Shown here: in pieces, positions 1-8,188 of the stretch | Layout: each line of letters begins with the position of its first letter | Numbering within the stretch: the first letter of the stretch is position 1 | NCBI RefSeq assembly: GCF_002872255.1 | Contig: NZ_NIPR01000043.1 | Span: forward strand, 1-64,000 | Direction of reading: 5' to 3' | Length of the DNA stretch: 64,000 nt | From: Companilactobacillus nuruki | GTDB lineage: Bacteria > Bacillota > Bacilli > Lactobacillales > Lactobacillaceae | Notes under the pieces: generated by a model | Seen by the model: the letters and a program-made list of their open reading frames with translations, nothing else | Told to the model about the DNA's origin: nothing | Database searches by the model: none | Program-made: the position numbers and the translations under genes

Positions 1-108
1 TTAGATGTCATCTCAACAGACGACTTAATTATCTTACCGAAGATGCAAGATCAAGTCAAGCATTTCTTTAAAATAATTTGGAATCAACAGCCAAGCGATA
101 AAGCTTGA
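1..108 (+). CDS. 3' end of an unidentified protein (partial)
   Basis: Frame 1 is open from the first base to a TGA at 106-108 and encodes the last 35 residues of a protein. The tail is mixed hydrophobic and charged, with a segment reading LPKMQDQVKHFFKIIWNQ. I do not recognise the family from so short a piece. It runs towards the convergent S1-domain gene, and no convincing terminator lies between them. It is called coding because the frame is open to the edge and the composition looks protein-like. Confidence 0.5.
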   Translation, partial: LDVISTDDLIILPKMQDQVKHFFKIIWNQQPSDKA

Positions 109-195
109 AAGCGTTGATGCCATTGCTCTGTCGCAACAACAAGATATATATTACCAATTAGCAAAGAGGTGTGCAACCCTTTTTTACAAAAAAGT

Positions 196-570
196 TCATT
201 TTTTTTGATTTTTGTCTTTAATTCGACTCATAGCTTCATTCACCCAGTCACTTTTATGCTGTGCTATGGTCTTATAACCTATCTTATTTCGATAATTGGT
301 CCAAAAATGCTTATGTAGAATTGGTCTTCCCACTTTCATTGGATGCAATGCTCGTGTTGATAAACTAATTTTTTGATTATACTCATCAATATCCATTACA
401 ATTACATCGATTTCATCTCCGACTGAATACTTGTCATTCAGATCCGAAACAAAACCATGTCTTAATTCTGAAATGTGTATGAGTCCTTGATGCTCATCAT
501 CTAGCTTTACAAATACTCCATATGACTGAATACCAGAGATAGTCCCTGTTAGTTTATCTCCTATTCTCAT
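196..570 (-). CDS. S1-domain RNA-binding protein (CvfD / general stress protein 13 family)
   Basis: The protein is 124 residues. An S1 RNA-binding domain fills roughly residues 1-70 (GDKLTGTISGIQSYGVFVKL, then GLIHISEL), followed by a basic tail. Family members bind RNA or ribosomes and act in post-transcriptional stress and virulence control; that role is family knowledge. The ATG at 570 is chosen because AGGGAGG sits 7 nt upstream. The frame extends to a TTG at 597, but that start has no ribosome binding site and would add nine residues unlike the family. The gene is monocistronic and divergent from the ferredoxin reductase gene. Confidence 0.88.
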   Translation of the reverse strand: MRIGDKLTGTISGIQSYGVFVKLDDEHQGLIHISELRHGFVSDLNDKYSVGDEIDVIVMDIDEYNQKISLSTRALHPMKVGRPILHKHFWTNYRNKIGYKTIAQHKSDWVNEAMSRIKDKNQKK

Positions 571-649
571 TAATTTTCCTCCCTTTTTGATTTTCAAATG
601 TGTAACAATGTATTTATAGATTATATAACAGAAAATGGTGACTAAGATT

Positions 650-1642
650 ATGAATGATAAAATTTACGACATTTCAATTATTGGTGGTGGCCCCGCGGGT
701 ATGTTCGCTGCTTATTATGCCAGGTTACGTAACCTTGATGTAGCTTTAATAGAAAGTTTGCCTAAACTTGGTGGTCAACCTGAGACACTCTATGCCCAAA
801 AACACATTTATGATGTGGCAGCTTTGCCTAAAATATCAGGTACCGATTTAACTAAACAATTAACTGATCAACTAGCCATTAGAAACTGTGATCAATATCT
901 CAAAACATCCGTTTCTTCTATAGAAAGAAACAATGATCTATGGGAACTTACAACTACTCAGGGTGTATTAAAAACTAAAGCTATTATTATTGCAATCGGT
1001 AATGGTGCTTTTCATCCCCGTAAATTAACCTTTGATTACAATAAAGAGCTTGAACTTAATAATTTAAATTATTTTGTTAATAGTATCGACGATTTTAAAA
1101 ACAAAGACGTCTTGGTGGCTGGCGGTGGAGATTCAGCTGTTGATTGGGCTATAGACTTGAGCAAAGTTTCTAAACGTACATCCCTAATTCATAGAAGAAA
1201 CCGATATCGTGCTATGGAATCAAGTGTTGAAAAACTTAATCAATCCTCAGTAGAACAATTGAATCCATATATTATAAAAAATGTTGAGTTTAACCAGAAG
1301 GATCACAAGAAAATAGACGTTACTCTAAAGATGATTAAATCAGATGAACTAAAAATTGTCACCACAGATAAACTATTAGTTAATTATGGCTTTATCTCTG
1401 ATTCAAAAATCCTTCATGATTGGAATGTGGAACTAAGTGGTCCCTTCATTAAGGTATCTCAAGAGATGGAAACTAATTTACCGAATGTTTTCGCCATTGG
1501 CGATATTGTAACTTATCCTGGCAAATTACAACTAATTGCCACAGCTTTTGCTGAAGGACCAATAGCAGTAACTAAAGCTCTAAGAAATCTGTATCCTGAT
1601 AAAGATTATTTTGAACACAGTACCTCGCTTTTTGACAAATAA
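650..1642 (+). CDS. Ferredoxin/flavodoxin-NADP reductase, thioredoxin-reductase-like (YumC type)
   Basis: This is a two-dinucleotide-domain flavoprotein of about 330 residues. The FAD-binding GGGPAG motif is near the N-terminus and a second nucleotide site, VAGGGDSAVDWA, lies mid-protein. The C-terminal VFAIGDIV motif contacts FAD. It lacks the CxxC redox pair of true thioredoxin reductases, which places it with type 2 ferredoxin-NADP reductases that pass electrons from NADPH to ferredoxin or flavodoxin. The ATG at 650 is preferred because GGTGA lies about 8 nt upstream and the N-terminus then matches the family. An in-frame ATG at 635 is the alternative. Confidence 0.9.
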   Translation: MNDKIYDISIIGGGPAGMFAAYYARLRNLDVALIESLPKLGGQPETLYAQKHIYDVAALPKISGTDLTKQLTDQLAIRNCDQYLKTSVSSIERNNDLWELTTTQGVLKTKAIIIAIGNGAFHPRKLTFDYNKELELNNLNYFVNSIDDFKNKDVLVAGGGDSAVDWAIDLSKVSKRTSLIHRRNRYRAMESSVEKLNQSSVEQLNPYIIKNVEFNQKDHKKIDVTLKMIKSDELKIVTTDKLLVNYGFISDSKILHDWNVELSGPFIKVSQEMETNLPNVFAIGDIVTYPGKLQLIATAFAEGPIAVTKALRNLYPDKDYFEHSTSLFDK

Positions 1643-1683
1643 TCTTTAAATTCTATTAATTTTAAAGTTATTTTAAGTTATGC

Positions 1684-1692
1684 TGGTATAAT
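1684..1692 (+). promoter_or_regulatory. Extended -10 promoter for the DedA gene
   Basis: TGGTATAAT is a perfect extended -10 (TG-N-TATAAT), 32 nt upstream of the DedA start. No good -35 hexamer lies at the right distance, as is common with extended -10 promoters. Confidence 0.65.
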
Positions 1693-1723
1693 GGAATTTA
1701 ATTTGAAATCTGGAGTTGATTGA

Positions 1724-2377
1724 TTGAGTTACGTAATGGGTCTAATTGATTTTATTCTTCATATTGACAGCCATTTAGTTAATATCGTGAATAATTTTGG
1801 TATTTGGACATATTTAATACTGTTTCTAATCATCTTTATTGAGACCGGAGTTGTTATCTTACCGTTTCTTCCCGGGGATTCACTAATCTTTGCTGCAATG
1901 GCATTAGCCGCTAACCCAAAATATGGATTAATATCTTGGTTAATGTTCATCATCTTTTTAGCAGCTGCTGTCTTAGGTGATTCGCTGAATTATGAAATTG
2001 GTGAACACTTTGGAGAATATGCAACGAGGAATAAATACCTTAGCAAATTAATCAATAAAGATCATTTAGATGAAGCACATACTTTTTTTGAAAAACATGG
2101 TGGTAAGACTATTGCCATTGGTAGATTTATTCCACTAATTAGAACCTTTGTACCTTTTGTTGCTGGTAGTGGAACAATGCATTATGGAACTTTTCTAAAA
2201 TACAATTTTATTGGAGCGTTCCTTTGGGTAACAGTATGTTCATTGGCTGGACACCTCTTTGGTAATATTCCCGCAGTTCAAGAACATTTTTCAATGATTA
2301 TTCTCGGAATAGTTCTTGTATCATTAGTACCTGTTTTAATTACTGCACTTAAAAATCGCAAAAAGAAAAAAGCTTAG
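1724..2377 (+). CDS. DedA (SNARE-associated) family membrane protein
   Basis: The protein has 217 residues with several membrane segments and the DedA core: a re-entrant GxxLPFLPGDSLIFAA-like segment near residues 45-60 and the GRFIPLIRTFVPFVAG signature around residues 135-150. The tail is very basic (KNRKKKKA). Some DedA proteins (UptA) have been reported to return undecaprenyl phosphate across the membrane, so envelope lipid carrier recycling is a plausible role by inference. The start is a TTG because GGAG lies 8 nt upstream; an ATG four codons later has no ribosome binding site. The gene shares a bidirectional terminator with the convergent DUF1461 gene. Confidence 0.9.
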   Translation: MSYVMGLIDFILHIDSHLVNIVNNFGIWTYLILFLIIFIETGVVILPFLPGDSLIFAAMALAANPKYGLISWLMFIIFLAAAVLGDSLNYEIGEHFGEYATRNKYLSKLINKDHLDEAHTFFEKHGGKTIAIGRFIPLIRTFVPFVAGSGTMHYGTFLKYNFIGAFLWVTVCSLAGHLFGNIPAVQEHFSMIILGIVLVSLVPVLITALKNRKKKKA

Positions 2378-2400
2378 GAAATTATTCCTAAGCTTTTTTT
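2366..2400. terminator. Bidirectional rho-independent terminator
   Basis: A 14-bp stem AAAAGCTTAGGAA/TTCCTAAGCTTTT with a 4-nt ATTA loop has A- and T-runs on both sides. It overlaps the DedA stop codon and lies just past the stop of the convergent gene at 2388, so it can end transcription both ways. Confidence 0.9.
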
Positions 2401-2990
2401 TGTCTAGCTTTCCAGAAATTCAATCCTTCAAATAGAATGAAGAACAAAACAAAACACTGTGTAAAGAAATCCTCAGGCAATATATTAATAACCGGATCCT
2501 TGTTAGGATCAAAAAGCCAATCACTATTTCTGAACAATACTTCATGAAAAATAACAAAAAACTGATCAAAATTTAATACCATTAGAATTGCAACTGCTAT
2601 TCCTACTACTCCAATCCATAAAAAGGTCCGATTAAACTTAGCACGAATCTTCTTATACTTGGCTACAATCAATCCTGTTCCAATAAATACACCAAAATTT
2701 AGCAGAAAAAGTTTTTTACAATCTTGAAAATGTAATCTACCTGCCGCTGACGAGGCAAAATTGCTCAAATGAAAATGCCAATTAAACGGATTGATCAAAT
2801 AATCCATCATCTGGACATAATTTTTCATAATCGTTCCATAATCCATATTAACCACTAAATCTAGCTGATAATACCTTATATCAACAGCAAACAATAAATA
2901 ACTAGCAAAGATTGTAATTGTGATAGATGCTGTTAACAGGAAAAAGGCCAACGTAACAGTATATAACAAGTCTTTTTGTGAGTTAGACAT
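2388..2990 (-). CDS. TIGR01906/DUF1461-type integral membrane protein (Lit-like)
   Basis: The protein has 200 residues and about four membrane segments, near residues 10-32, 98-112, 122-142 and 176-192. A large extracytoplasmic loop lies after the first, and another (FHEVLFRNSDWLFDP) before the last. This architecture fits the TIGR01906 family. As I recall, that family includes Lit, the lipoprotein intramolecular transacylase of Enterococcus and Bacillus, but the activity here is inference. It is the last gene of the six-gene operon and overlaps the preceding HAD gene by 8 bp, which implies translational coupling. Its own ribosome binding site is weak. Confidence 0.75.
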   Translation of the reverse strand: MSNSQKDLLYTVTLAFFLLTASITITIFASYLLFAVDIRYYQLDLVVNMDYGTIMKNYVQMMDYLINPFNWHFHLSNFASSAAGRLHFQDCKKLFLLNFGVFIGTGLIVAKYKKIRAKFNRTFLWIGVVGIAVAILMVLNFDQFFVIFHEVLFRNSDWLFDPNKDPVINILPEDFFTQCFVLFFILFEGLNFWKARQKKA

Positions 2991-3759
2991 CCCATTGATC
3001 CAAGCTTTCTACTTGATGAGTTGGTTTAATTGGAGCATTGTCAATATCCTCATGCGTACTTACACCAGTATTAACCCACAACGTATCAACGTTAGCATTA
3101 ATTCCAGCTTTAATATCAGTATTATAATTATCGCCAACCATCACGGCCTCTTTGGGATCAAATCCCTTAGCTTTAGCTGCAAAATCAATCATATCTCGTT
3201 CAGGCTTACCAATATAATGAGCCTTTTGTTGAGTGGATGTTTCGACAAGAGAGATAACCGAACCAGCACCTGGTACTAAACCTCTTTCATTAGGCAAATT
3301 AGTATCTGCATTAGTTCCAATGAAAAATGCTCCACGTTTAATAGCCAAAGTAGCCAACTCAAATTTATGATATGTAACATCATAGTCCAACCCAACAATA
3401 ACAATATCGGGATTAACCTCATTCAGCTTAATACCTGTTCCAAAAACAGCACTCTTTAAACCGTACTCCCCAATAACATATGCAGAATGATTTTCCATAT
3501 CGTCATCAAACATATTCTGAATATAAGCTGCCGTAGCAAGTGATGGTGTAATTATTTGATCGATATGAGCTGTAATCTGATGATTATTAACCAAATTATC
3601 CGCTACTTGCTGCGGTGTCTTAGTAGTATTGTTTGTCAAAAAATAATACTCTGCACCTGAATCAATCAAATTATCAATAAAAATCTTTGCTTCTGGAATC
3701 TTATCCTTGCCACGATACATCGTTCCATCTAGATCAATTAAATATGTTTGATACTTCAT
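2983..3759 (-). CDS. HAD-superfamily phosphatase, TIGR01457 / NagD-like
   Basis: The protein has 258 residues, the normal family length. HAD motif I (LIDLDGTMY) is at residues 7-15, a FLTNNTTKTP segment (motif II region) near 40, a C2-type cap in the middle, and motif IV (VMVGDNYNTDI) near 205. These are cytosolic Mg-dependent phosphatases of sugar or nucleotide monophosphates; the substrate cannot be read from sequence. It overlaps both neighbours (4 bp with yutD, 8 bp with the DUF1461 gene), so it is part of one transcript. Confidence 0.92.
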   Translation of the reverse strand: MKYQTYLIDLDGTMYRGKDKIPEAKIFIDNLIDSGAEYYFLTNNTTKTPQQVADNLVNNHQITAHIDQIITPSLATAAYIQNMFDDDMENHSAYVIGEYGLKSAVFGTGIKLNEVNPDIVIVGLDYDVTYHKFELATLAIKRGAFFIGTNADTNLPNERGLVPGAGSVISLVETSTQQKAHYIGKPERDMIDFAAKAKGFDPKEAVMVGDNYNTDIKAGINANVDTLWVNTGVSTHEDIDNAPIKPTHQVESLDQWDV

Positions 3760-4304
3760 TTATTCTGTTCACCTATTTTTCTAATTTTAAAAGTTTTCTT
3801 AACACTTGCGGTCTTCTTACTATTGGCTGACCGACGTTTGGAGAACTTATTTTTTTTATTTGAACTATTATGATTCTTATTGTTCTTAACGGGACCAGCT
3901 TTTGGTTTAACAGAATTATTTCTAGTTCTAAATTTATGACTGTTAGTTTTATGATGATTTTTTAAAGGTGCTTTTCTAACCTTTTCCAAAACAAAATAAG
4001 CACAACCAAAATTACAATATTCTATTAGATAATCTTCTAAGTGAGAAATTCGATTATCTAATGTGGCCTCTTTACGTTCATCTTCGTAAAAGCCCTTAAA
4101 TCTTAATTGATCATAACCCCAATCGCCAACGATATAATCATATTTATCCAGAACGTTATTATAACGTTCTTCAATTTTTTCTTTATCAAAACCACTATCG
4201 TGGTCTTCTACAATTTTATACTGAGCTTTATCAATAGTAATCAATTTGTCAGCCAAAACGATCACATCAACTAGCTTAGTTGTATTATCCTCAACTTCCT
4301 GCAA
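3756..4304 (-). CDS. YutD family protein (DUF1027)
   Basis: The conserved YutD core spans about residues 25-110, with the motifs ERYNNVLDKYDYIVGDWGYDQLRLKG-like near 45-70 and YCNFGCAYFVLEK near 92-104. A lysine- and asparagine-rich tail of about 70 residues follows; it is probably disordered and may bind nucleic acid. The family has no established function. The start is a TTG because AGGTGA lies just upstream and no Met occurs in the conserved N-terminal part. The stop overlaps the HAD gene start as ATGA. Confidence 0.85.
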   Translation of the reverse strand: MQEVEDNTTKLVDVIVLADKLITIDKAQYKIVEDHDSGFDKEKIEERYNNVLDKYDYIVGDWGYDQLRFKGFYEDERKEATLDNRISHLEDYLIEYCNFGCAYFVLEKVRKAPLKNHHKTNSHKFRTRNNSVKPKAGPVKNNKNHNSSNKKNKFSKRRSANSKKTASVKKTFKIRKIGEQNK

Positions 4305-4313
4305 GTAATCACC

Positions 4314-5672
4314 TCAAATCGGATATTTTTTACTTAAGTAATCGCCAAATACACTTCGCAAAAACTTAGGATACAAGATTTCATTCTCACCTGATATTTC
4401 AATTGATGGGAAATAAGGTACAAATAAATAATGATCCAATAATGCTAAAGTATACTCCTGATTCTTATTTAATTCTTTTCCATTTATATAAACATTACGT
4501 TTATCGTCAATTTTAATACCACGATAAACCAATTCGCCAAATATCTTACCACGAAAACCCATCCCTTTTTGCATATGACTACGCAAATAAAGACGATTTT
4601 TCTCCATTTCCATAACTAAATGCCAAACATTATCACCCGTCATGGTTGTTCTCATTACGTGGATTGCGTGTGGCATAACATCATGCATATTTTTCTCGGT
4701 AACAATCCCTTTGGGAATATCCTCTAAGAATAATCCTGAACTCAAAACTGACACATCTGTATTAGCATATTCTTGTACGGCCAACAGAGCCTCCTGAATA
4801 ATCGAATCATCATCTTGATAGTTACTACTTAATGCTTGGGGCAAATCAGCAATTTTCTTTTGATCTAGCAGATTTTCACCCTTATCATATTGAGCTTTAA
4901 TCCACTCATCATCACCCGCCTCTTCAAGCATAGTTTCAGTTTTGGTAGTAAATGCAGTTTTCTTCACTATTTTTTTATCATTTAATTCCAAATTAATTGT
5001 ACCAACATGTTGCCCATATTTACCGGCAGCAGCTAGCAAAACGCCATTATCTAATTCTCCTTTTGGAAAAAGATGATGTGTATGCGAACCAATAATAATA
5101 TCAATTTCTGGATGATCCTTAGCAATCAGTCGATCCATCGACACTCCTAAGTGAGATAAGAGGATTTTTACGTCACAATTTTTTATGCTTTCAAGTGCTT
5201 TCGGCAATGCCTCTTGAACCAATTTAATATCCCAGTCTAATAAAGGATACGTCAAAATGTATGGTGCCGTTAGACCAATCAGACCTATTGTAGTCTTTTG
5301 TTTGGTTTCTATGATTTTATATGGCACGGCAAAATCTGCCAATCTCGAAGGATCATTTTCATAAAGATTAGCTAAAACAACCGGAAAATTAGCATGATCA
5401 TACAGATGTTCCAAATGTTCATGGCTATTTCCCAAACCTTCATTATTACCAATTGTTGCTGCATCATAATGTAGCGGATTCATCCATTCAATATTACTTT
5501 GTCCATTAGTTGCTTCACTAAGTGGATGGGCTCGATCCATGGCGTCCCCTAAATCAAACAAATAGAATTCATCTGCTTTATTTCTTGATTGTTCAATAAA
5601 TCTTTTTACTCGTGGAAAATTTTCGAAATGAGAATGCAAATCGTTCGTATGTACTATCTGAATTTTTTCCAT
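4314..5672 (-). CDS. Bifunctional metallophosphatase / 5'-nucleotidase family protein (YunD-like)
   Basis: The protein has 452 residues. An N-terminal calcineurin-like domain carries the metal ligands in HTNDLHSHF (residues 8-16), LFDLGDAMDR (38-47), IGNNEG (about 75), SHLG and IIGSHTHHLFP. A 5'-nucleotidase C-terminal domain follows from about residue 280. There is no signal peptide, so it acts in the cytoplasm, unlike secreted UshA. GNNE replaces the usual GNHE, which I recall as normal for the YunD branch. It probably hydrolyses nucleotides or dinucleotides; the substrate is not known. It sits 6 nt after the next metallophosphatase gene. Confidence 0.88.
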   Translation of the reverse strand: MEKIQIVHTNDLHSHFENFPRVKRFIEQSRNKADEFYLFDLGDAMDRAHPLSEATNGQSNIEWMNPLHYDAATIGNNEGLGNSHEHLEHLYDHANFPVVLANLYENDPSRLADFAVPYKIIETKQKTTIGLIGLTAPYILTYPLLDWDIKLVQEALPKALESIKNCDVKILLSHLGVSMDRLIAKDHPEIDIIIGSHTHHLFPKGELDNGVLLAAAGKYGQHVGTINLELNDKKIVKKTAFTTKTETMLEEAGDDEWIKAQYDKGENLLDQKKIADLPQALSSNYQDDDSIIQEALLAVQEYANTDVSVLSSGLFLEDIPKGIVTEKNMHDVMPHAIHVMRTTMTGDNVWHLVMEMEKNRLYLRSHMQKGMGFRGKIFGELVYRGIKIDDKRNVYINGKELNKNQEYTLALLDHYLFVPYFPSIEISGENEILYPKFLRSVFGDYLSKKYPI

Positions 5673-5678
5673 GATATC

Positions 5679-6290
5679 CTACTTTCTTTGTAGTTTAGCC
5701 AAATCTAATTTTTTCTTGTCATACATCTCAAGAATTTCCTCACCGCGTAATGGAGAACCCCATGGTAAATTTTCAGACAAATAATCCCTTTCAGGAGCAT
5801 CAACTCCAACGTTAATATTCTCAGGAATTGGCACTGCATAATGATGAATATGGCCATGTAAATTGATGATTTTTTCTACTTTTCCTAATAATAAAGGATA
5901 ATGAGTACAATAAAACTGATGATGATCGAATTTTAACAAAGCTCCAACGTCTTCAAATTCAAATCTTTTTTTACCATCTGACATTAATTCGTTATGTTTA
6001 TCCAAATATTTAAATAATGAACGATAATCATGATTCCCCTTGATCAAAGTCATATGACCATTCAATTGGCGTAACATATCGTAAGTCTCTTCATCTGTGG
6101 GTGTTTCTTGCGGACGCATTGAGATGTCGCCTAAGTGATAAACACGATCGTTTTCATTCACCCTTTTATTCCAAGCCGTTATTATAGCTTGATTCATTTC
6201 ATCAACATCACTAAAATGACGTGGTGCAAAATTATTTGGCTCCAATAATTGATAATGATAAAAGTGTGTATCCGCTATAAAGTAATTCAT
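5679..6290 (-). CDS. Calcineurin-like metallophosphoesterase
   Basis: The protein is 203 residues with the full small metallophosphoesterase motif set: FIADTHFYH (residues 4-12), YHLGDISMRP (51-60), LIKGNHDYR (about 80-88), THYPLLL (about 130) and NLHGHIHHYAV (about 143-153). It is cytosolic, and the substrate is unknown. The start codon overlaps the stop of the upstream unknown gene (ATGA), and the ribosome binding site is poor, so coupled translation is likely. Two distinct metallophosphatases lie side by side in this operon. Confidence 0.88.
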   Translation of the reverse strand: MNYFIADTHFYHYQLLEPNNFAPRHFSDVDEMNQAIITAWNKRVNENDRVYHLGDISMRPQETPTDEETYDMLRQLNGHMTLIKGNHDYRSLFKYLDKHNELMSDGKKRFEFEDVGALLKFDHHQFYCTHYPLLLGKVEKIINLHGHIHHYAVPIPENINVGVDAPERDYLSENLPWGSPLRGEEILEMYDKKKLDLAKLQRK

Positions 6291-6625
6291 TCTTCAGTTT
6301 TATCTTCCTTTGAAATTATTCGGTTCGCTTTTAAAATCTCGTTGAACGCATCACGAACTTTACCTTCTGGTTTCTTATATTCAACCCATTCTTTTAAATC
6401 CATCGGTGGAACTGTATAATTTTCGTTGACGTAATCTTCGTAGACGCTGACAGCTGATGAATGTGGAATATTAAGTTTTAAAATTCTAACTTCTTTAATT
6501 AAGCCTAATTCAGCAGCCTTTTCTGCTCTACCGTTCATTACGATATTAGCTAATTCGTAGTACTTAGTTCCATCATTACGAGTAATTTGTTCAATTATGT
6601 CTAATATTTGTTTTTCATTGTCCAT
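6287..6625 (-). CDS. Uncharacterised 112-residue protein, first gene of the six-gene operon
   Basis: I do not recognise the family. The protein is soluble and charged, with a predicted helical N-terminus (QILDIIEQITRNDG), a central LIKEVRILKLNIP strand and a C-terminal helix. There is no membrane segment and no catalytic motif that I can identify. It has a good ribosome binding site (GAGGT, 8 nt from ATG) and leads the operon to the phosphatases, so a role in nucleotide or phosphate ester metabolism is only guilt by association. Confidence 0.75.
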   Translation of the reverse strand: MDNEKQILDIIEQITRNDGTKYYELANIVMNGRAEKAAELGLIKEVRILKLNIPHSSAVSVYEDYVNENYTVPPMDLKEWVEYKKPEGKVRDAFNEILKANRIISKEDKTEE

Positions 6626-6661
6626 TTATTAATACCTCACATTTCACTACTTATCTTAGTA

Positions 6662-6667
6662 TATAAT
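6662..6667 (+). promoter_or_regulatory. -10 element in a divergent promoter region
   Basis: TATAAT lies 25 nt before the phosphodiesterase start in the 66-nt gap between divergent genes. The minus-strand operon can use TATACT, the complement of 6659-6664, so the two promoters overlap and may interfere with each other. Confidence 0.5.
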
Positions 6668-6691
6668 ATCTAAAAAGTTAGGGAGCTAATT

Positions 6692-8122
6692 ATGATTTCA
6701 AAAAGTTTCAATTTTTTTAAAATATTACTAGCTTTATTCATATTTATTTTTGCCAGTGGTTTCACTGTAATTGGTCATCGTGGCGATCCTATTAATGCAC
6801 CTGAGGAAACCTTTGAAAGTTTTGACAAAGCATTCTCTGAGGGCGCCGATTATGTTGAATTAGATCTACACGTTTCTAAAGATAATGTACTTGTTGTCAG
6901 CCATGATCGTGATCTGCAACGTGTTACAGGTACACCAGAAATAGTTTCAGAGCATAATTTTTCAGATCTATCACAATTACATCAAAAAAATGGTGAATCA
7001 ATCCACAGTTTAAATCAAGTCTTTGAGCATTATAAAAATAATCCTAACGCTAAATTTCTGATTGAAACAAAGAAAACGAAAAAGGGTAATCCTCAAAATA
7101 TGGAGGAATTACTCAAACAAACAATTGATCAGTATGGCATGCAAGATCGAGTTATGTTTCATTCGTTCTCAACCAAAAGTTTAGAGAACGAATCTCAACT
7201 AATGCCAGATATTCCTAGAATATTTATTGCTGGAACTATTAAGCGAGTTAATTTTGATATTTTACAGTATGTTACTGGAGTTAATCTTTCATCAACAATC
7301 GTTACACCTCAAATCATCGATACACTTCATTTCATGGGCAAAAAAGTTTATGTTTGGGATGAAATGAATGAAAGCCCTAAAAAATGGAATACTTTAATTA
7401 ATATGCCTATTGACGGTGTGGTTACTAATTATCCCGCCACTGGTAATGAATATCGGGAACTAAAAGATCAATCTAAAAGTGAAACAATGAATCAAAACGT
7501 CTTTTATATGAGTAATAAATCAGAACCAATCTACGAAAACCCTTATCGTCTGATCAAAACTGAAAAAGTAGTTAAACCATTAGACGGATATCATATTTCA
7601 AATATTGTTAAGTTTAAAGGTAAAGAATATGTTCAATTAAGTGAAAATGAATTTGCCAGTGCCACTGGTTTTAACTCAGAATATTCACTTCGTGATCTTA
7701 GACAATATTTTGGAGCAAAAGCCATTTTTAGAAACCAACAACCCAATAATTTCCTATATAGCACTCCAGGAGATACAACAACAATCATTAATAGAATGGA
7801 ACTAAACAAGCCTGAACAAATTTTAACTATTCAAAAAGTTGGAACACAAACTTGGCTTCGATTAAAAGACGGTTGGATTAATGCTCACAATGTTTTGATT
7901 CAATTGAATCCTGATAATTACTTAGGTAACAATTCTGAAGAAAGTTATTATGACTTACCAAAGGGACAAAGAATTAAGAATATTGATCTTCTGGAAAATA
8001 TTTCTCTTACTAGACCGAGTGATGACCAAACTCTCAAAAGTACTGATTTAATAAGAGATTTCAATAATATTTTTGTTTATTATTCCTTTAACAATGACAA
8101 CGATTCCATAAATAAGATTTAG
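6692..8122 (+). CDS. Membrane-anchored glycerophosphodiester phosphodiesterase with C-terminal wall-type domains
   Basis: The protein has 476 residues. A hydrophobic segment at about 8-25 is a signal or anchor. The GDPD catalytic domain (about 26-255) has IGHRGDP with the catalytic His, APEETFESFD, VELDLHVS and VVSHD. Two similar beta-rich units follow (about 270-350 and 355-410; for example VGTQTWLRLKDGWINAHNV). They resemble SLAP or SH3-like cell-wall repeats, which would hold the enzyme outside the cell. Likely substrates are glycerophosphodiesters or lipoteichoic-acid backbone, by inference. GGGAG precedes the ATG. Confidence 0.85.
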   Translation: MISKSFNFFKILLALFIFIFASGFTVIGHRGDPINAPEETFESFDKAFSEGADYVELDLHVSKDNVLVVSHDRDLQRVTGTPEIVSEHNFSDLSQLHQKNGESIHSLNQVFEHYKNNPNAKFLIETKKTKKGNPQNMEELLKQTIDQYGMQDRVMFHSFSTKSLENESQLMPDIPRIFIAGTIKRVNFDILQYVTGVNLSSTIVTPQIIDTLHFMGKKVYVWDEMNESPKKWNTLINMPIDGVVTNYPATGNEYRELKDQSKSETMNQNVFYMSNKSEPIYENPYRLIKTEKVVKPLDGYHISNIVKFKGKEYVQLSENEFASATGFNSEYSLRDLRQYFGAKAIFRNQQPNNFLYSTPGDTTTIINRMELNKPEQILTIQKVGTQTWLRLKDGWINAHNVLIQLNPDNYLGNNSEESYYDLPKGQRIKNIDLLENISLTRPSDDQTLKSTDLIRDFNNIFVYYSFNNDNDSINKI

Positions 8123-8188
8123 GTAGATTAGCCTTTAAGTTCAACCTTTGGTAAAATATAAAAAACTTCATGTGGAGGTCAAAGATAT

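Noticed and set aside
109-195. Possible terminator between the partial first gene and the S1-domain gene
   Set aside because: It is T-rich, but no stable GC-containing stem can be drawn.
2920-3279. 119-codon plus-strand frame inside the HAD gene
   Set aside because: It is antisense to a conserved enzyme with all motifs intact, with no ribosome binding site.
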